Positions 1 to 7,975 of a DNA stretch of 64,000 nucleotides are shown piece by piece. Location: contig NZ_CP097253.1 in NCBI RefSeq assembly GCF_023380025.1, forward strand, positions 1,054,001 through 1,118,000, given 5' to 3'. Source of the stretch: Sphingomonas glaciei (GTDB lineage: Bacteria; Pseudomonadota; Alphaproteobacteria; Sphingomonadales; Sphingomonadaceae). Each line of letters begins with the position of its first letter. Position 1 is the stretch's first letter. The notes under the pieces are model-generated. The model was not told where the DNA came from, did not search any database, and worked only from the letters and a program-made list of their open reading frames with translations. Both the position numbers and the translations under genes were made by a program.

Positions 1-562
1 GGTCGAACATCCACAGCGCGAGGCCCAGCGTCCACATGTTCTTGCAGCGGAGCGCCTCCTTGTTGCCGAGGCCGAACGGCTTCACGGCATCGAGGGTAAG
101 CTGGCTGATGTTGAACTTGATGAGCTGCCAACGGGCGAGGCTACCGTCGTCGAGCGGATTGGCGTCGTAGCCGGCCTTGGCGAGGTTGCGGGCAGAGAAT
201 TCGCCTTCGTCGGCGATGATCAGGCCACCGTCACGAAGCGAAGCGACGTTCACCTTGAGCGCCGCGGGGTTCATCGCGACGAGCACGTCGGGCTGGTCGC
301 CGGCGGTCTCGATCGCGGCCGAGCCGAAGTTGATCTGGAAGGCCGAGACGCCGAAGGTGGTGCCTTGCGGCGCGCGGATCTCGGCCGGGAAGTCGGGAAA
401 GGTCGCAAGGTCGTTGCCGGCGAGCGCGGTGGACAGGGTGAACTGCCCGCCGGTGAGCTGCATGCCGTCGCCGCTGTCGCCGGCGAAGCGGACCACGACA
501 TTCTCGGGAACGAGGTCGGCGTGCGCCTCCTCTGGGGTGAGCATATGAGTGGCCGAGGCCAT
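1..562 (-). CDS. korA: 2-oxoacid:ferredoxin oxidoreductase alpha subunit, N-terminal part
   Basis: This is the first 187 codons of a gene that runs off the left edge. It starts at an ATG at 562 and reads MASATHMLTPEEA, then VVVRFAGDSGDGMQ and FPDFPAEIRAPQGT. These match the gamma (POR-type) domain fused at the N-terminus of bacterial 2-oxoglutarate/2-oxoacid:acceptor oxidoreductase alpha subunits. The family decarboxylates 2-oxoacids with CoA and passes electrons to ferredoxin or a similar acceptor. The thiamine-binding beta subunit usually follows the alpha gene and would lie outside the window. The gene is divergent from the esterase at 642, with 79 bp between the starts. The substrate (2-oxoglutarate or another oxoacid) cannot be settled from this part. 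Confidence 0.85.
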   Translation of the reverse strand, partial: MASATHMLTPEEAHADLVPENVVVRFAGDSGDGMQLTGGQFTLSTALAGNDLATFPDFPAEIRAPQGTTFGVSAFQINFGSAAIETAGDQPDVLVAMNPAALKVNVASLRDGGLIIADEGEFSARNLAKAGYDANPLDDGSLARWQLIKFNISQLTLDAVKPFGLGNKEALRCKNMWTLGLALWMFD

Positions 563-641
563 GGCGCGTCCTGCGAGTGAAATGGGATTGGGACCGCTCT
601 AGCGCGTGGAAGTCGCGGCGTCACCACGTTAGGAGCCGGCG

Positions 642-1577
642 ATGACCCAGCCTTATGTCCGTCCCGACGTCGCCGCCCTGCTGGAGATCGCCAACCGGCC
701 CGGGGCGAAGCGGGCGGTGGATGTCGGCCTGGCCGATGCGCGCAGGATGATGCACGCCAGCCGCGCGCTATTCGACGCGCCGGTGGACGAGCTGGCGGTG
801 CTGCGCGAGGTGGCCGGCGGGCCCTGCCCGATGCGTTTGTACGACGCGCGGAGCGAGCGTGCGGCGGGGCCGGTGCTCGTCTTCTATCACGGCGGTGGGT
901 TCGTGCTGGGCGACCTCGACACCCACGAGCCGCTGTGCGCCGAGCTGGCGCGGCTGACCGACCTGCCGGTGGTCAGCGTCGGCTATCGACTGGCGCCCGA
1001 GCACCCCTTCCCGGCCGCGCCCGACGACGCGATCGCGGCCGCTCGGTGGGTCGCCGCCAGCCCGGGCGAGCTGGGGCTGGAGACGACCGGGCTGGTCCCG
1101 TCGGGCGACAGTGCGGGCGGCAATCTGGCAATCGTCACGGCGCTGGCGCTGCGCGACGAGCCGGCGGCAGTGCCGGTGCTGGCGCAGATGCCCTTCTATC
1201 CCGCCAGCCACCCGACGCGGCATTACCTAAGCCTCGACGCCTTTGGCGAAGGCTATCTCCTCAGCCGCGCGTCGATGAACTGGTTCGACGAATGCTATGC
1301 CCCCCACCGCACGGACTGGCGCTACGATCCGCTGGCCAAACCGCTTGCGGGCCTGCCGCCGACACTGGTGGTGACCGCCTCGCTGGATCCGATCCGCGAC
1401 CAGGGCCGGGCGTTTGCCGCCGCTTGCGAGGAAGCGGGGGTGACGGTCCTGCTGCAGGAGTGCGAAGGCACGATCCACGGCTTCCTCAACCTGCGCAAGG
1501 CGTTGCCGAGCGCGCAGATCGACCTCGCGCGGGCGGTCGCGCAGCTCAAACTCCTGCTGCGACGGTCCGTCGCATAA
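642..1577 (+). CDS. Alpha/beta hydrolase, HSL-type esterase
   Basis: A 311-residue carboxylesterase/lipase of the hormone-sensitive-lipase family, probably cytoplasmic (no signal peptide seen). The oxyanion-hole motif HGGG is at residues 83-86 (FYHGGGFVLGD). The nucleophile elbow GDSAGG places the catalytic Ser at about residue 157. A later ASLDPIRDQG supplies the acidic residue and TIHGF the catalytic His. The RLAPEHPFPAAPDD stretch is also typical of the family. The start is supported by TAGGAG a few bases upstream of the ATG. The length is normal. The family hydrolyses short acyl esters; the natural substrate is not predictable here. Confidence 0.9.
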   Translation: MTQPYVRPDVAALLEIANRPGAKRAVDVGLADARRMMHASRALFDAPVDELAVLREVAGGPCPMRLYDARSERAAGPVLVFYHGGGFVLGDLDTHEPLCAELARLTDLPVVSVGYRLAPEHPFPAAPDDAIAAARWVAASPGELGLETTGLVPSGDSAGGNLAIVTALALRDEPAAVPVLAQMPFYPASHPTRHYLSLDAFGEGYLLSRASMNWFDECYAPHRTDWRYDPLAKPLAGLPPTLVVTASLDPIRDQGRAFAAACEEAGVTVLLQECEGTIHGFLNLRKALPSAQIDLARAVAQLKLLLRRSVA

Positions 1578-1674
1578 GCCGCGCCGAAACTGGGCGACCA
1601 AGGAACCCCTGCCCGCACGCTTCGCTGGACCCCGAGGCGGCACGTTGCGCTGCCGAGTTAGGGAGAACCATGCC

Positions 1675-2226
1675 ATGCAGGGTAACGTCATTTCCGCGGT
1701 ATTCGACAGCCGCGCCGAAGCCGAGCGGGCCATTGCCGAGCTGCGCAGCGCTGGCGTCGACAACAATGCCATCTCGGTGATCGGCCAGGACGAAGGTCGC
1801 ACCACGGAGACCCATGGCGACGGTGAAGCCGTGAGCGACGGCAGCGAGCCGACCAGTTTCATCGCGAAGGCTGCTGCGGGATCGGGCATCGGTGCGCTGC
1901 TCGGTGTCGCCGCGCTGGCCATTCCAGGAGTCGGTCCGCTGGTTGCCGCAGGCGCCATTGCCGAAGCCGCGGTCGGCGGCGCTGCCTTGACCGGAACGGC
2001 TGTCGGCCTTGCTGCTGGCGGGATCAGCGATCTCCTCAGCAAGCATGGCGTGAGCGACGAAGACAGCCGCTATTATGGTGACCGCATCAACGACGGCGGA
2101 ATCTTCGTCTCGGTCGACACCAGTCGCGGCAACGTCGATCGGGACCGGATCGAGGACGTGCTTCACCGCGCCGGCGGGCATAGCTCCAGCCGCACCAAGA
2201 TGACATCGGCGACTACCACCTATTAA
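1675..2226 (+). CDS. Glycine/alanine-rich general stress protein (YflT-like N-terminus)
   Basis: A 183-residue protein. I chose the ATG at 1675 over an upstream in-frame TTG because GGGAGA lies at 1661-1666, at suitable spacing. The N-terminus (ISAVFDSRAEAERAIAELRS, then AGVDNNAISVIG) resembles the YflT-type general stress domain, with a beta-alpha-beta pattern. The middle (about residues 60-120) is a Gly/Ala-rich hydrophobic segment (IPGVGPLVAAGAIAEAA) that may associate with membranes. The C-terminus has DGGIFVSVDT and ends in a Ser/Thr-rich tail. Similar proteins are often stress-induced in proteobacteria, but the molecular function is unknown. Confidence 0.7.
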   Translation: MQGNVISAVFDSRAEAERAIAELRSAGVDNNAISVIGQDEGRTTETHGDGEAVSDGSEPTSFIAKAAAGSGIGALLGVAALAIPGVGPLVAAGAIAEAAVGGAALTGTAVGLAAGGISDLLSKHGVSDEDSRYYGDRINDGGIFVSVDTSRGNVDRDRIEDVLHRAGGHSSSRTKMTSATTTY

Positions 2227-2293
2227 GGTGAATGCTTCCCGGGCCCGGCCTGCCGACTTGGCGAGCCGGGCCCGGGATGACACAGGGACGGGC

Positions 2294-2779
2294 ATGAGCG
2301 AGGACAAACCTTATCGCCGCGGCGTCGGCATCATGCTCCTCAACGCCGACCGCCAAGTGTGGGTCGGACGGCGCATCGATCGCACCGACGAAGCGTGGCA
2401 GATGCCTCAGGGCGGGATCGACGCGGGCGAGGAGCCGTGGGACACCGCGCTTCGCGAATTGGAGGAAGAGACCGGAATTCCGCCGCATCTGGTCGAGCGG
2501 ATCGCCGACTGCCCCGAGCGCTTGCGCTACGAATTGCCCGAAGAGCTGCGCGGGAAATTGTGGGGCGGCAAATGGCGGGGACAGGAGCAGGACTGGTTCC
2601 TGTGCCGCTTCCTCGGCCGCGAGAGCGACGTCGATATCGCCACCGCGCATCCCGAATTCGACGCCTGGAAATGGGTCGCCCCGTCGGAACTGCCCGACCT
2701 GATCGTGCCCTTCAAGCGCGATCTCTATCGCTGCCTGATCGAGCAGTTCCGCGAACATATCGATACGCCACTTCCGTAG
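2294..2779 (+). CDS. rppH: RNA pyrophosphohydrolase
   Basis: A 161-residue Nudix hydrolase. The Nudix box is at about residues 40-62 (GGIDAGEEPWDTALRELEEE then TG) with the REx2EE core intact. The N-terminal YRRGVGIMLLNADRQVWVGRR and the WQMPQGGID context are those of the RppH/NudH subgroup. That enzyme removes pyrophosphate from 5'-triphosphorylated mRNA, or degrades dinucleoside polyphosphates, and so starts mRNA decay. The ATG at 2294 is preferred over an upstream in-frame ATG at 2228, because the family starts just before YRRGV. A perfect hairpin follows the stop. Confidence 0.92.
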   Translation: MSEDKPYRRGVGIMLLNADRQVWVGRRIDRTDEAWQMPQGGIDAGEEPWDTALRELEEETGIPPHLVERIADCPERLRYELPEELRGKLWGGKWRGQEQDWFLCRFLGRESDVDIATAHPEFDAWKWVAPSELPDLIVPFKRDLYRCLIEQFREHIDTPLP

Positions 2780-2793
2780 CGGCGCGTGACTTG

Positions 2794-2820
2794 GTGGGGA
2801 GCGGACCAGCCGCTCCCCAC
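2794..2820. terminator. Hairpin between convergent rppH and small helical gene
   Basis: A perfect 11-bp stem (GTGGGGAGCGG at 2794-2804, CCGCTCCCCAC at 2810-2820) with a 5-nt loop sits between two convergent stop codons. An outer complementary pair, GCGTGAC/GTCACGC, can extend it. There is no long T tract, so efficiency is uncertain, but the position fits a bidirectional terminator. Confidence 0.65.
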
Positions 2821-2828
2821 CCGTTTGG

Positions 2829-3152
2829 TCACGCCGCCTGCTTGGCGCCCATCGCTTCGGCCAGCTTGCGGACCTTTTCCGCAATCTTGGCATCCTCGGC
2901 GCGGTCGGCCGCCTTGGCGGTGTCTTGGCCGATCTTCTCGAGCAGGGGCCCGAGCTTGTCGGTGTCGGGCTCGTCGGCGCTGAGCAGCTTCTCAAGCCGC
3001 TCGAGTTCGGAGGCGAGGCCCTTGGCGCCGGTGAAGTCGGCCTTGCGGACCGCTTCGGCCCATTCGCCCGCAAGCTTGGCGCCGGCCTTGGCACTGGTAT
3101 TCTCGATGCCCTTGTCGAAGGCATTTTCGGTAGCGACGAAACGCTGCGGCAT
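2829..3152 (-). CDS. Small helical protein of unknown function
   Basis: A 107-residue, Ala/Lys/Glu-rich soluble protein that I do not recognise. It starts MPQRFVATENAFDKGIEN and continues with amphipathic heptad-like stretches (SELERLEKLLSADEP, AEKVRKLAEAMGAK). It is predicted to be almost all alpha-helix, with no signal peptide, Cys or membrane segment. The ATG at 3152 has AGGAG upstream (CAGGAGTAACCACC), so it is likely translated. It stands alone between convergent rppH and the upstream sodC. Confidence 0.65.
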   Translation of the reverse strand: MPQRFVATENAFDKGIENTSAKAGAKLAGEWAEAVRKADFTGAKGLASELERLEKLLSADEPDTDKLGPLLEKIGQDTAKAADRAEDAKIAEKVRKLAEAMGAKQAA

Positions 3153-3238
3153 GGTGGTTACTCCTGTGGACTGAGCGGCGGCTCTAGACCGTCACCTCCC
3201 CCAACGAAGCGTGCGCGCTTAGGCCGCTACGGTTCTAA

Positions 3239-3268
3239 GGGCAGGAAATCGCCGGGAACTTCCTGCCC
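3239..3268 (-). terminator. Hairpin downstream of sodC
   Basis: GGGCAGGAA (3239-3247) pairs perfectly with TTCCTGCCC (3260-3268). It lies just past the sodC stop on the minus strand and is followed there by a weak TTAG. It is a likely factor-independent terminator or 3' stabilising hairpin. Confidence 0.55.
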
Positions 3269-3278
3269 CAGGAGCAGA

Positions 3279-3803
3279 TCAGCCGGCGGGACTTAGTACC
3301 GAGCAGGCAATGCGGTCGCCGCTGTTGCCCGACGGATCGGTGACATTGTCGTCTTCGGCCGCGTGGATCACCAGCGCCGAGCCGTCGGCATCACGCAACG
3401 CGGCAAGGCTTGCGCCGGTCAGGACCACCGTTTCGCGCAAGGTGCCGTTGGCGGCCACCGGTACGTTGGGCAAGTCGCCGGCGTGCGGACCTTGCGGATT
3501 GGACAGGCCATGCTTGCGCGAGGCCGGGTTCCAGTGCGAACCGGCGGTCGTGAACGCGGGCGCGTCGCAGCGACCGACGGCGTGGACGTGGAGTCCCTTG
3601 CGGCCGACCGCCATGCCGTCCGCCTCGACCCGGAAACTCACCGCACCGGGTGTTTCCCACATCCGCACGGTTCCGACCTGCGTGCCGCTGCTTCCGACCA
3701 GCGGCACGGCGGTGGCAGTGGACGGCGCATCGATGGGCGTCGCGCAGGCGCCGAGCGAGGCGGCGCCGGCAAGGATCAGGCAAAGGCTGGTCGGGTAACG
3801 CAT
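3279..3803 (-). CDS. sodC: Superoxide dismutase, Cu/Zn family, lipoprotein
   Basis: A 174-residue exported protein. The N-terminus MRYPTSLCLILAGAASLGAC carries a lipobox (LGAC), so it is probably a lipid-anchored periplasmic protein. The mature part shows Cu/Zn-SOD landmarks: GLHVHAVGRCD (copper-ligand His residues and the first disulfide Cys), a second His in GSHWNP, HAGDLPN in the zinc loop, LVIHAAEDD and GDRIACSV near the C-terminus. The enzyme disproportionates superoxide in the periplasm. The gene is monocistronic, downstream of the exbD terminator on the same strand. Confidence 0.9.
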   Translation of the reverse strand: MRYPTSLCLILAGAASLGACATPIDAPSTATAVPLVGSSGTQVGTVRMWETPGAVSFRVEADGMAVGRKGLHVHAVGRCDAPAFTTAGSHWNPASRKHGLSNPQGPHAGDLPNVPVAANGTLRETVVLTGASLAALRDADGSALVIHAAEDDNVTDPSGNSGDRIACSVLSPAG

Positions 3804-3855
3804 GGGGTCTTGGCTCCTGGCTGCTGGATCTCTCGATCCCTAACGCGCGACCACG

Positions 3856-3892
3856 AAAAAAGGGCGGCCCTCCCATGCCGGGAAGGCCGCCC
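3856..3892 (-). terminator. Strong intrinsic terminator of the tonB-exbB-exbD-exbD operon
   Basis: On the minus strand the stem GGGCGGCC pairs with GGCCGCCC. An inner TCCC/GGGA pairing shortens the loop, and the stem is followed directly by six T residues (A run at 3856-3861 on the plus strand). It lies 43-79 nt past the last exbD stop. Confidence 0.9.
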
Positions 3893-3934
3893 AGGATCAT
3901 TCGGGATGGTTCCCGAACTTCTTGGCCGTGGGCC

Positions 3935-4366
3935 TCAGAAGGCCTTCGAATAGGCCTCATTGCCGACGAAGCCCATCTTGGACACGTTGGCCTGCTTGGT
4001 CACAACCAGCACCTGATCGACCAAGTCGTAGCGCGCTTCCGCTTCCGGCTGCAGGTGCAGTTCGGGGATCGGATTGAGCTGCTGCGTGATGTCCAGATAC
4101 TGGCGCAGCTGGACCTGGTTCACGGGGGCACCATTCCACAGGATGGCATTGCCCGCGGTCACCACGATCTTGTTCTTGACCGGGTCGATGATCTCCTGCT
4201 GTGGGCTGTCGCCCTGCGGGAGATCGAGCTTCACGGCGTGCGTCTGCGGCGGGATCGTGATGATCAGCATGATGATCAGGACCAGCATGACGTCGATGAG
4301 CGGAGTGGTGTTCATCTCCATCATCGGTTCGCCTTCGGAGTTATTCGAAGTCGTCTGCATCGCCAT
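3935..4366 (-). CDS. exbD: ExbD/TolR biopolymer transport protein (second copy)
   Basis: A 143-residue inner-membrane protein with one N-terminal transmembrane helix (about residues 20-41, TPLIDVMLVLIIMLIIT). The Asp in the PLIDVMLVL motif is the protonatable residue of the ExbD/TolR family. The periplasmic part (about residues 45-143) ends MGFVGNEAYSKAF. I chose the ATG at 4366 because a longer in-frame extension overlaps the upstream exbD and looks non-coding. It works with ExbB to couple the proton gradient to TonB. It is the last gene of the four-gene cluster, 17 nt after the other exbD. The two ExbD proteins are clearly different, not recent duplicates. Confidence 0.9.
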   Translation of the reverse strand: MAMQTTSNNSEGEPMMEMNTTPLIDVMLVLIIMLIITIPPQTHAVKLDLPQGDSPQQEIIDPVKNKIVVTAGNAILWNGAPVNQVQLRQYLDITQQLNPIPELHLQPEAEARYDLVDQVLVVTKQANVSKMGFVGNEAYSKAF

Positions 4367-4383
4367 TGGGCGAATTCCTTCTT

Positions 4384-4872
4384 TTACAGCCGGGTGACGC
4401 CGGTGCCGGGGGGCGGCTCCGACACGAAGCCGACACGGGCAAATCCGGCCCGCTGCATGGTGAAGATGGTCCCGCCGATGCACTTATACGGCGTGCCCAC
4501 GTCACCGCGGATATGCGCTTCCGGCATGGTGTCGTCGGTAAGGTTCTCGGCACCGCCAACCTTGGCGATGGCGTCCTCAAGCGACTTTACCGAACGGTCG
4601 AGCAAGGTCTGGCTGTCGATCGGGGTCATGCCCCAATAGACTTCGCAGGTGCCGCCAGGGCCACCGCGAACCGTCAACTCGACGTTTTCCGGCTTGGTTT
4701 CACGCGCTTCGTAGGCAGTCGCCGGAAGCGCGATGGGAACGGTTTCCACCACGACCGGAACCGCGATGAGGAAGATGATCAGGAGCACCAGCATCACGTC
4801 CACGAGGGGCGTGGTGTTGATGTCGGACATCGGGACGTCTTCGCCGTCTTCCTTGCCGACACTCATTGCCAT
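4384..4872 (-). CDS. exbD: ExbD/TolR biopolymer transport protein (first copy)
   Basis: A 162-residue single-pass inner-membrane protein: MSDINTTPLVDVMLVLLII, with the conserved Asp in the transmembrane helix. The periplasmic domain is longer than in the second copy. It contains two Cys residues, one in the GGTCEVYWG segment and one in TPYKCIGG, which could form a disulfide. The C-terminus is RVGFVSEPPPGTGVTRL. It acts with ExbB and TonB in energising outer-membrane transport. Several bacteria carry two exbD genes in one ton cluster, and here the pair may form heteromers (inference). Confidence 0.9.
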   Translation of the reverse strand: MAMSVGKEDGEDVPMSDINTTPLVDVMLVLLIIFLIAVPVVVETVPIALPATAYEARETKPENVELTVRGGPGGTCEVYWGMTPIDSQTLLDRSVKSLEDAIAKVGGAENLTDDTMPEAHIRGDVGTPYKCIGGTIFTMQRAGFARVGFVSEPPPGTGVTRL

Positions 4873-4967
4873 GGGACGATACTTCCCTCTTCAGTGTAAT
4901 TGATTGGCACGCTCTTCGAAGGAGGAGGCCAGGCATCCGAGAATGCCGGGCCTCCATGAACCTTCGC

Positions 4968-5843
4968 TTAGCGGCGATCCACCGTGGTGGTGCCGGTGCC
5001 GCCAGCCTGCTGGCCGGTCGAGGTCTGACCCGAAGTCAGCGGCGCAGTGCCGGCCGGGGTCGGAGCAGCGGCCGAGCGGGTCTGAGCGCCCTTGGCGACG
5101 GCAGCCGAACCGCTGTTCGGAGCGCCGGCAGCGACGATCTGCGGCTTAACCTTGCCTTCCGACATGACGTATCCGTGCAGGTCGTTGGTGAAGGCGGCGA
5201 GATCTTCCATGATCGACTTGTTGCGACGGATCAGCCAGTTGTAGGCGAGCACGGCCGGAACCGCGACGACGAGGCCGAGGGCGGTCATGATGAGCGCTTC
5301 ACCGACCGGACCGGCGACGGTGCTGATCGAGGCCTGGCCCGACGCACCGATCTTGATCAGCGCGCGGTAGATGCCGACGACGGTACCGAACAGACCGATG
5401 AACGGCGCGGTCGAACCGACGGTCGCAAGGAAGGCAAGACCTTCACCGAGACGGGCGCCAATGCCACCCTGCGAACGGGCGAGGCTGTTGGCCATCCAGT
5501 CGTGCTGGTCGACCGGGTTGGTCAGCTTGCCGTGCTGCTCCTGGGCGACGAGCGTGTCGTCGACGATGGCGCGATAGGCGCTCTTGGCGTCGAGCTTGCT
5601 CGATGCTTCGCGCAGGTTGGGCGAGTTCCAGAAGCTGGAACGGACCTTGTTGCCCTGGCTGATGATCTTCTGCTGTTCGAAGAACTTGGTGAACAGAATG
5701 TAGAAGGTGCCGATCGACATCGCGACGAGGATCACGAACGTGGCCCACGAGATGAGACCGCCCTCGTTCAGCGCCTGCATCAGGCCGTAGGGGTTGTCAC
5801 CTGCCGGAGCGGCCGCGGCGGCGGCCATCAGAGAGAAAGTCAT
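4968..5843 (-). CDS. exbB: ExbB/MotA/TolQ-type proton channel protein
   Basis: A 291-residue inner-membrane protein with three transmembrane segments: about 30-52 (SWATFVILVAMSIGTFYIL), about 155-180 (FLATVGSTAPFIGLFGTVVG) and about 200-225 (ALIMTALGLVVAVPAVLAYN). The second and third carry the signature of the MotA/TolQ/ExbB proton-channel family. The C-terminal tail (about 255-291) is an unusual low-complexity Ala/Thr/Gly stretch (TPAGTAPLTSGQTSTGQQAG). It forms the stator with ExbD and drives TonB. It lies 47 nt after tonB, in an operon with the two exbD genes. Confidence 0.92.
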   Translation of the reverse strand: MTFSLMAAAAAAPAGDNPYGLMQALNEGGLISWATFVILVAMSIGTFYILFTKFFEQQKIISQGNKVRSSFWNSPNLREASSKLDAKSAYRAIVDDTLVAQEQHGKLTNPVDQHDWMANSLARSQGGIGARLGEGLAFLATVGSTAPFIGLFGTVVGIYRALIKIGASGQASISTVAGPVGEALIMTALGLVVAVPAVLAYNWLIRRNKSIMEDLAAFTNDLHGYVMSEGKVKPQIVAAGAPNSGSAAVAKGAQTRSAAAPTPAGTAPLTSGQTSTGQQAGGTGTTTVDRR

Positions 5844-5890
5844 AGTGCGTATCCTTAACTGGAAACCGTTGGCTTAAAGGTCGAGGTCGA

Positions 5891-6577
5891 TCAATCTGCG
5901 GGCAACTGCCACCGGATCCGCCCAGTGACGGAATCCGCGGTCTTCGCTCCGCTGCTGTCCGATGCCGGGGTAAACCGGGCACGGCTGCGGAGCAGTCGGC
6001 AGGTGGTGTTGTCGAGGCTGCTCGAGCCTGACGAACTGGTCACCTGGCAGTTGGTTACCCGACCATCCGGGCCGACATCGAGTCGGAACCCGGTCGTGCC
6101 CTGCTGCTCGTTGCGGATCGCGTCCTGCGGATAATCGTCATCCGTGATGTAGGAAGCGAGGTTCGCACGAGCCTTGGCCGGCTGCACCTTGACCGGCGCC
6201 GGGGGCGGCGGCGGTGGGGGCGGTGCAGGCGGTGCCGGCGGAGCGACCGGTGCCGTCGGCGTGATCACCGGCGGCGGAGCGACGTTGACCGTGCTGACCG
6301 GCGGCGGCGGCGTGTTGGTACGCACCAGCGGCGGCGGCGAGACCACCGGCGGAGGTGGCGCTTCAACCTGCTGCTCGGGCGGGGGCGGCGGTTCTTCAGG
6401 CGGGGGTGGTGGTTCCTCCTCAACGTCGAAGGTCTTCAGGTCTTCAGCGGCCTTTTTCACGACATTGTACGCGAGGCCGGTGATGATCGCATATCCGAGC
6501 AGCACATGCAGCAAGGCCACAAAAACGATCGAAACCGTTCTGTTCCCGCTCATCTGCCTGCGATTGGCGTAAGACAT
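5891..6577 (-). CDS. tonB: Energy transducer TonB
   Basis: A 228-residue protein. It has an N-terminal membrane anchor (about residues 13-38, TVSIVFVALLHVLLGYAIIT). A periplasmic proline-rich spacer of about 80 residues follows, with repeated EEPPPPPE and PPPPPPPP blocks. The C-terminal TonB domain includes TTGFRLDVGPDGRVTNCQV and ends GRIRWQLPAD. The start is the ATG at 6577, preceded by GAGGAGA on the coding strand; the longer in-frame extension has no support. TonB transmits energy from ExbB/ExbD to TonB-dependent receptors. Two Cys residues in the C-terminal domain (NCQV, NTTCRLL) may pair. Confidence 0.92.
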   Translation of the reverse strand: MSYANRRQMSGNRTVSIVFVALLHVLLGYAIITGLAYNVVKKAAEDLKTFDVEEEPPPPPEEPPPPPEQQVEAPPPPVVSPPPLVRTNTPPPPVSTVNVAPPPVITPTAPVAPPAPPAPPPPPPPPAPVKVQPAKARANLASYITDDDYPQDAIRNEQQGTTGFRLDVGPDGRVTNCQVTSSSGSSSLDNTTCRLLRSRARFTPASDSSGAKTADSVTGRIRWQLPAD

Positions 6578-6761
6578 CCTGCCGCAATTCTCCTCAGGGG
6601 TGACCTTCCTCCAGGTCCGGAGCCGCCAAAGAGGCAAGCGGTTCCGATCTGATGGTCCGATGGTTCAACATATCATCGGCGGGGTCGGCGCGCTTCCTTA
6701 ATGTGGCCTCAATGGCGGTGCAATCATATTGTTCCGCCTCCTCAACCTGACTCCGTTCTCG

Positions 6762-7190
6762 TTACGGGGCTGAACCAGAAAAGCTAGCAATCTCAACGCC
6801 AACGCCACGGGCGTTTGGATAGACGTCCGGCTTGCTGGTTCCCACCCTCAAGGCCTTCACTCCGCCTCGCCCGGCAATCCAGTCGTAGATTTCACGGATC
6901 AGGGTCTCCTGAAGGTTAAATCGACGGGAAGAGGCGATTCGCTCCACCTCAAGCCGGAGGTGATCGTAGTTCCAAGCGTTGACCGCGAGGTCGCCGTCGG
7001 GGGCCGCGACCTCGTCCAGCCAGACCTCCACGCTGATCAGCAGCCGCTGCGGGATCCCCATCTCGAACTCGTGAAAGCCGATGTCGGTCATCACCGCCAG
7101 GCCATCGAGATGGATCTTGGCCGACCGCACCGCGAGGTTGGGCGGCACCATTCCCTCGAGACGCGGGGTGAAGGGGATCACGTCGGTCAT
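6762..7190 (-). CDS. folB: Dihydroneopterin aldolase family protein
   Basis: A 142-residue protein of the FolB/FolX family. The core has KIHLDGLAVMTDIGFHEFEMGIPQ with the conserved GFHEFE, then LISVEVWLDE, NYDHLR and the helical NLQETLIREIYDWI segment. Late motifs include RVGTSKPDVYPNARGVGVEI, which resembles the KP.A family signature. FolB converts dihydroneopterin to hydroxymethyldihydropterin in folate synthesis; a FolX-like epimerase role is the alternative. Its ATG overlaps the TGA of the upstream short-chain reductase by one base (TGATG), so the two are co-translated. Confidence 0.85.
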   Translation of the reverse strand: MTDVIPFTPRLEGMVPPNLAVRSAKIHLDGLAVMTDIGFHEFEMGIPQRLLISVEVWLDEVAAPDGDLAVNAWNYDHLRLEVERIASSRRFNLQETLIREIYDWIAGRGGVKALRVGTSKPDVYPNARGVGVEIASFSGSAP

Positions 7191-7915
7191 CAGCGGTTCG
7201 GCTCCAGAAATTGCACGTCGCGGGGCAAGCGCCAGAAGCGCTGCCCGCCATCAAGGGTGAGTGTCTCGCCGGTGAGCGTGGGCGAGTCCACCAGGAATTT
7301 GAGCGCGCGCAGGACGTCGGACGGCTCGACCCCGCGGCGGAGGGGGTTGAAACGGTGGGTAGCCTCGAAATTCGCCGCGCTCTGCCCTTCGGACAGCAGC
7401 ATCAGCGCCGGGGCGATGGCGTTGACCCGGATTCCTCGCCCCGCGAGCGACCGGGCACTGAGGTCGGTCAGCGCCGCCAGTGCGGCCTTGGACAGGGTGT
7501 AGCTGAGGAAATCGGGGTTGGGCGCGGCGAGCTTGGCATCGAGGATGTTGACCACCAGCCGGTCCCCCTCCCCGCCCGCCGCGGCGAAGGCGGCGGTGAG
7601 CAGCGCCGGGGCGGCGACGTTTACCGCCATGTGGGCGCCGAGCTCGTCGGGCGAAAAGTCGTCCAGGCTGTCGGCGGCAAAACGCGCGGCATTGTTGATC
7701 AGCAGGGCCGGGGCCGCCGGACAGGCCGCAAGGATCGCCTCGGCCGCCGCCTTTCCCCCCGCCAGGTCGGCGGCGATCCGGATCGCGCCGGCCGGAACGT
7801 CGTCCCCGGGCTCGCGAACGTGAGCGACGACCTGCCACCCGTCGGCCAGCAGACCTTCGGCAAGGAACCGTCCTACCCTCTTGCCTGCCCCGGTGACGAT
7901 CGCGACCCTGTTCAT
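7190..7915 (-). CDS. Short-chain dehydrogenase, pteridine-reductase (FolM)-like
   Basis: A 241-residue SDR-fold oxidoreductase. The NAD(P)-binding VTGAGKRVG is at the N-terminus, NNAARF and the catalytic YTLSKAA follow, then RVNAIAPALML and a C-terminal LTLDGGQRFWRLPRD. The TGAGKRVG variant, with basic residues in the glycine loop, is typical of FolM/PTR1-type dihydromonapterin or pteridine reductases that use NADPH. The direct coupling to folB supports a pterin role (inference). The start at 7915 is preferred over a longer frame that would overlap the divergent promoter. A general SDR function cannot be excluded. Confidence 0.75.
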   Translation of the reverse strand: MNRVAIVTGAGKRVGRFLAEGLLADGWQVVAHVREPGDDVPAGAIRIAADLAGGKAAAEAILAACPAAPALLINNAARFAADSLDDFSPDELGAHMAVNVAAPALLTAAFAAAGGEGDRLVVNILDAKLAAPNPDFLSYTLSKAALAALTDLSARSLAGRGIRVNAIAPALMLLSEGQSAANFEATHRFNPLRRGVEPSDVLRALKFLVDSPTLTGETLTLDGGQRFWRLPRDVQFLEPNR

Positions 7916-7975
7916 GGCGCCCAGTCGTAGCGGCTGCCCTTGCCTAAACAAGCAGCCGGCCTATCTGCGGTGCCG

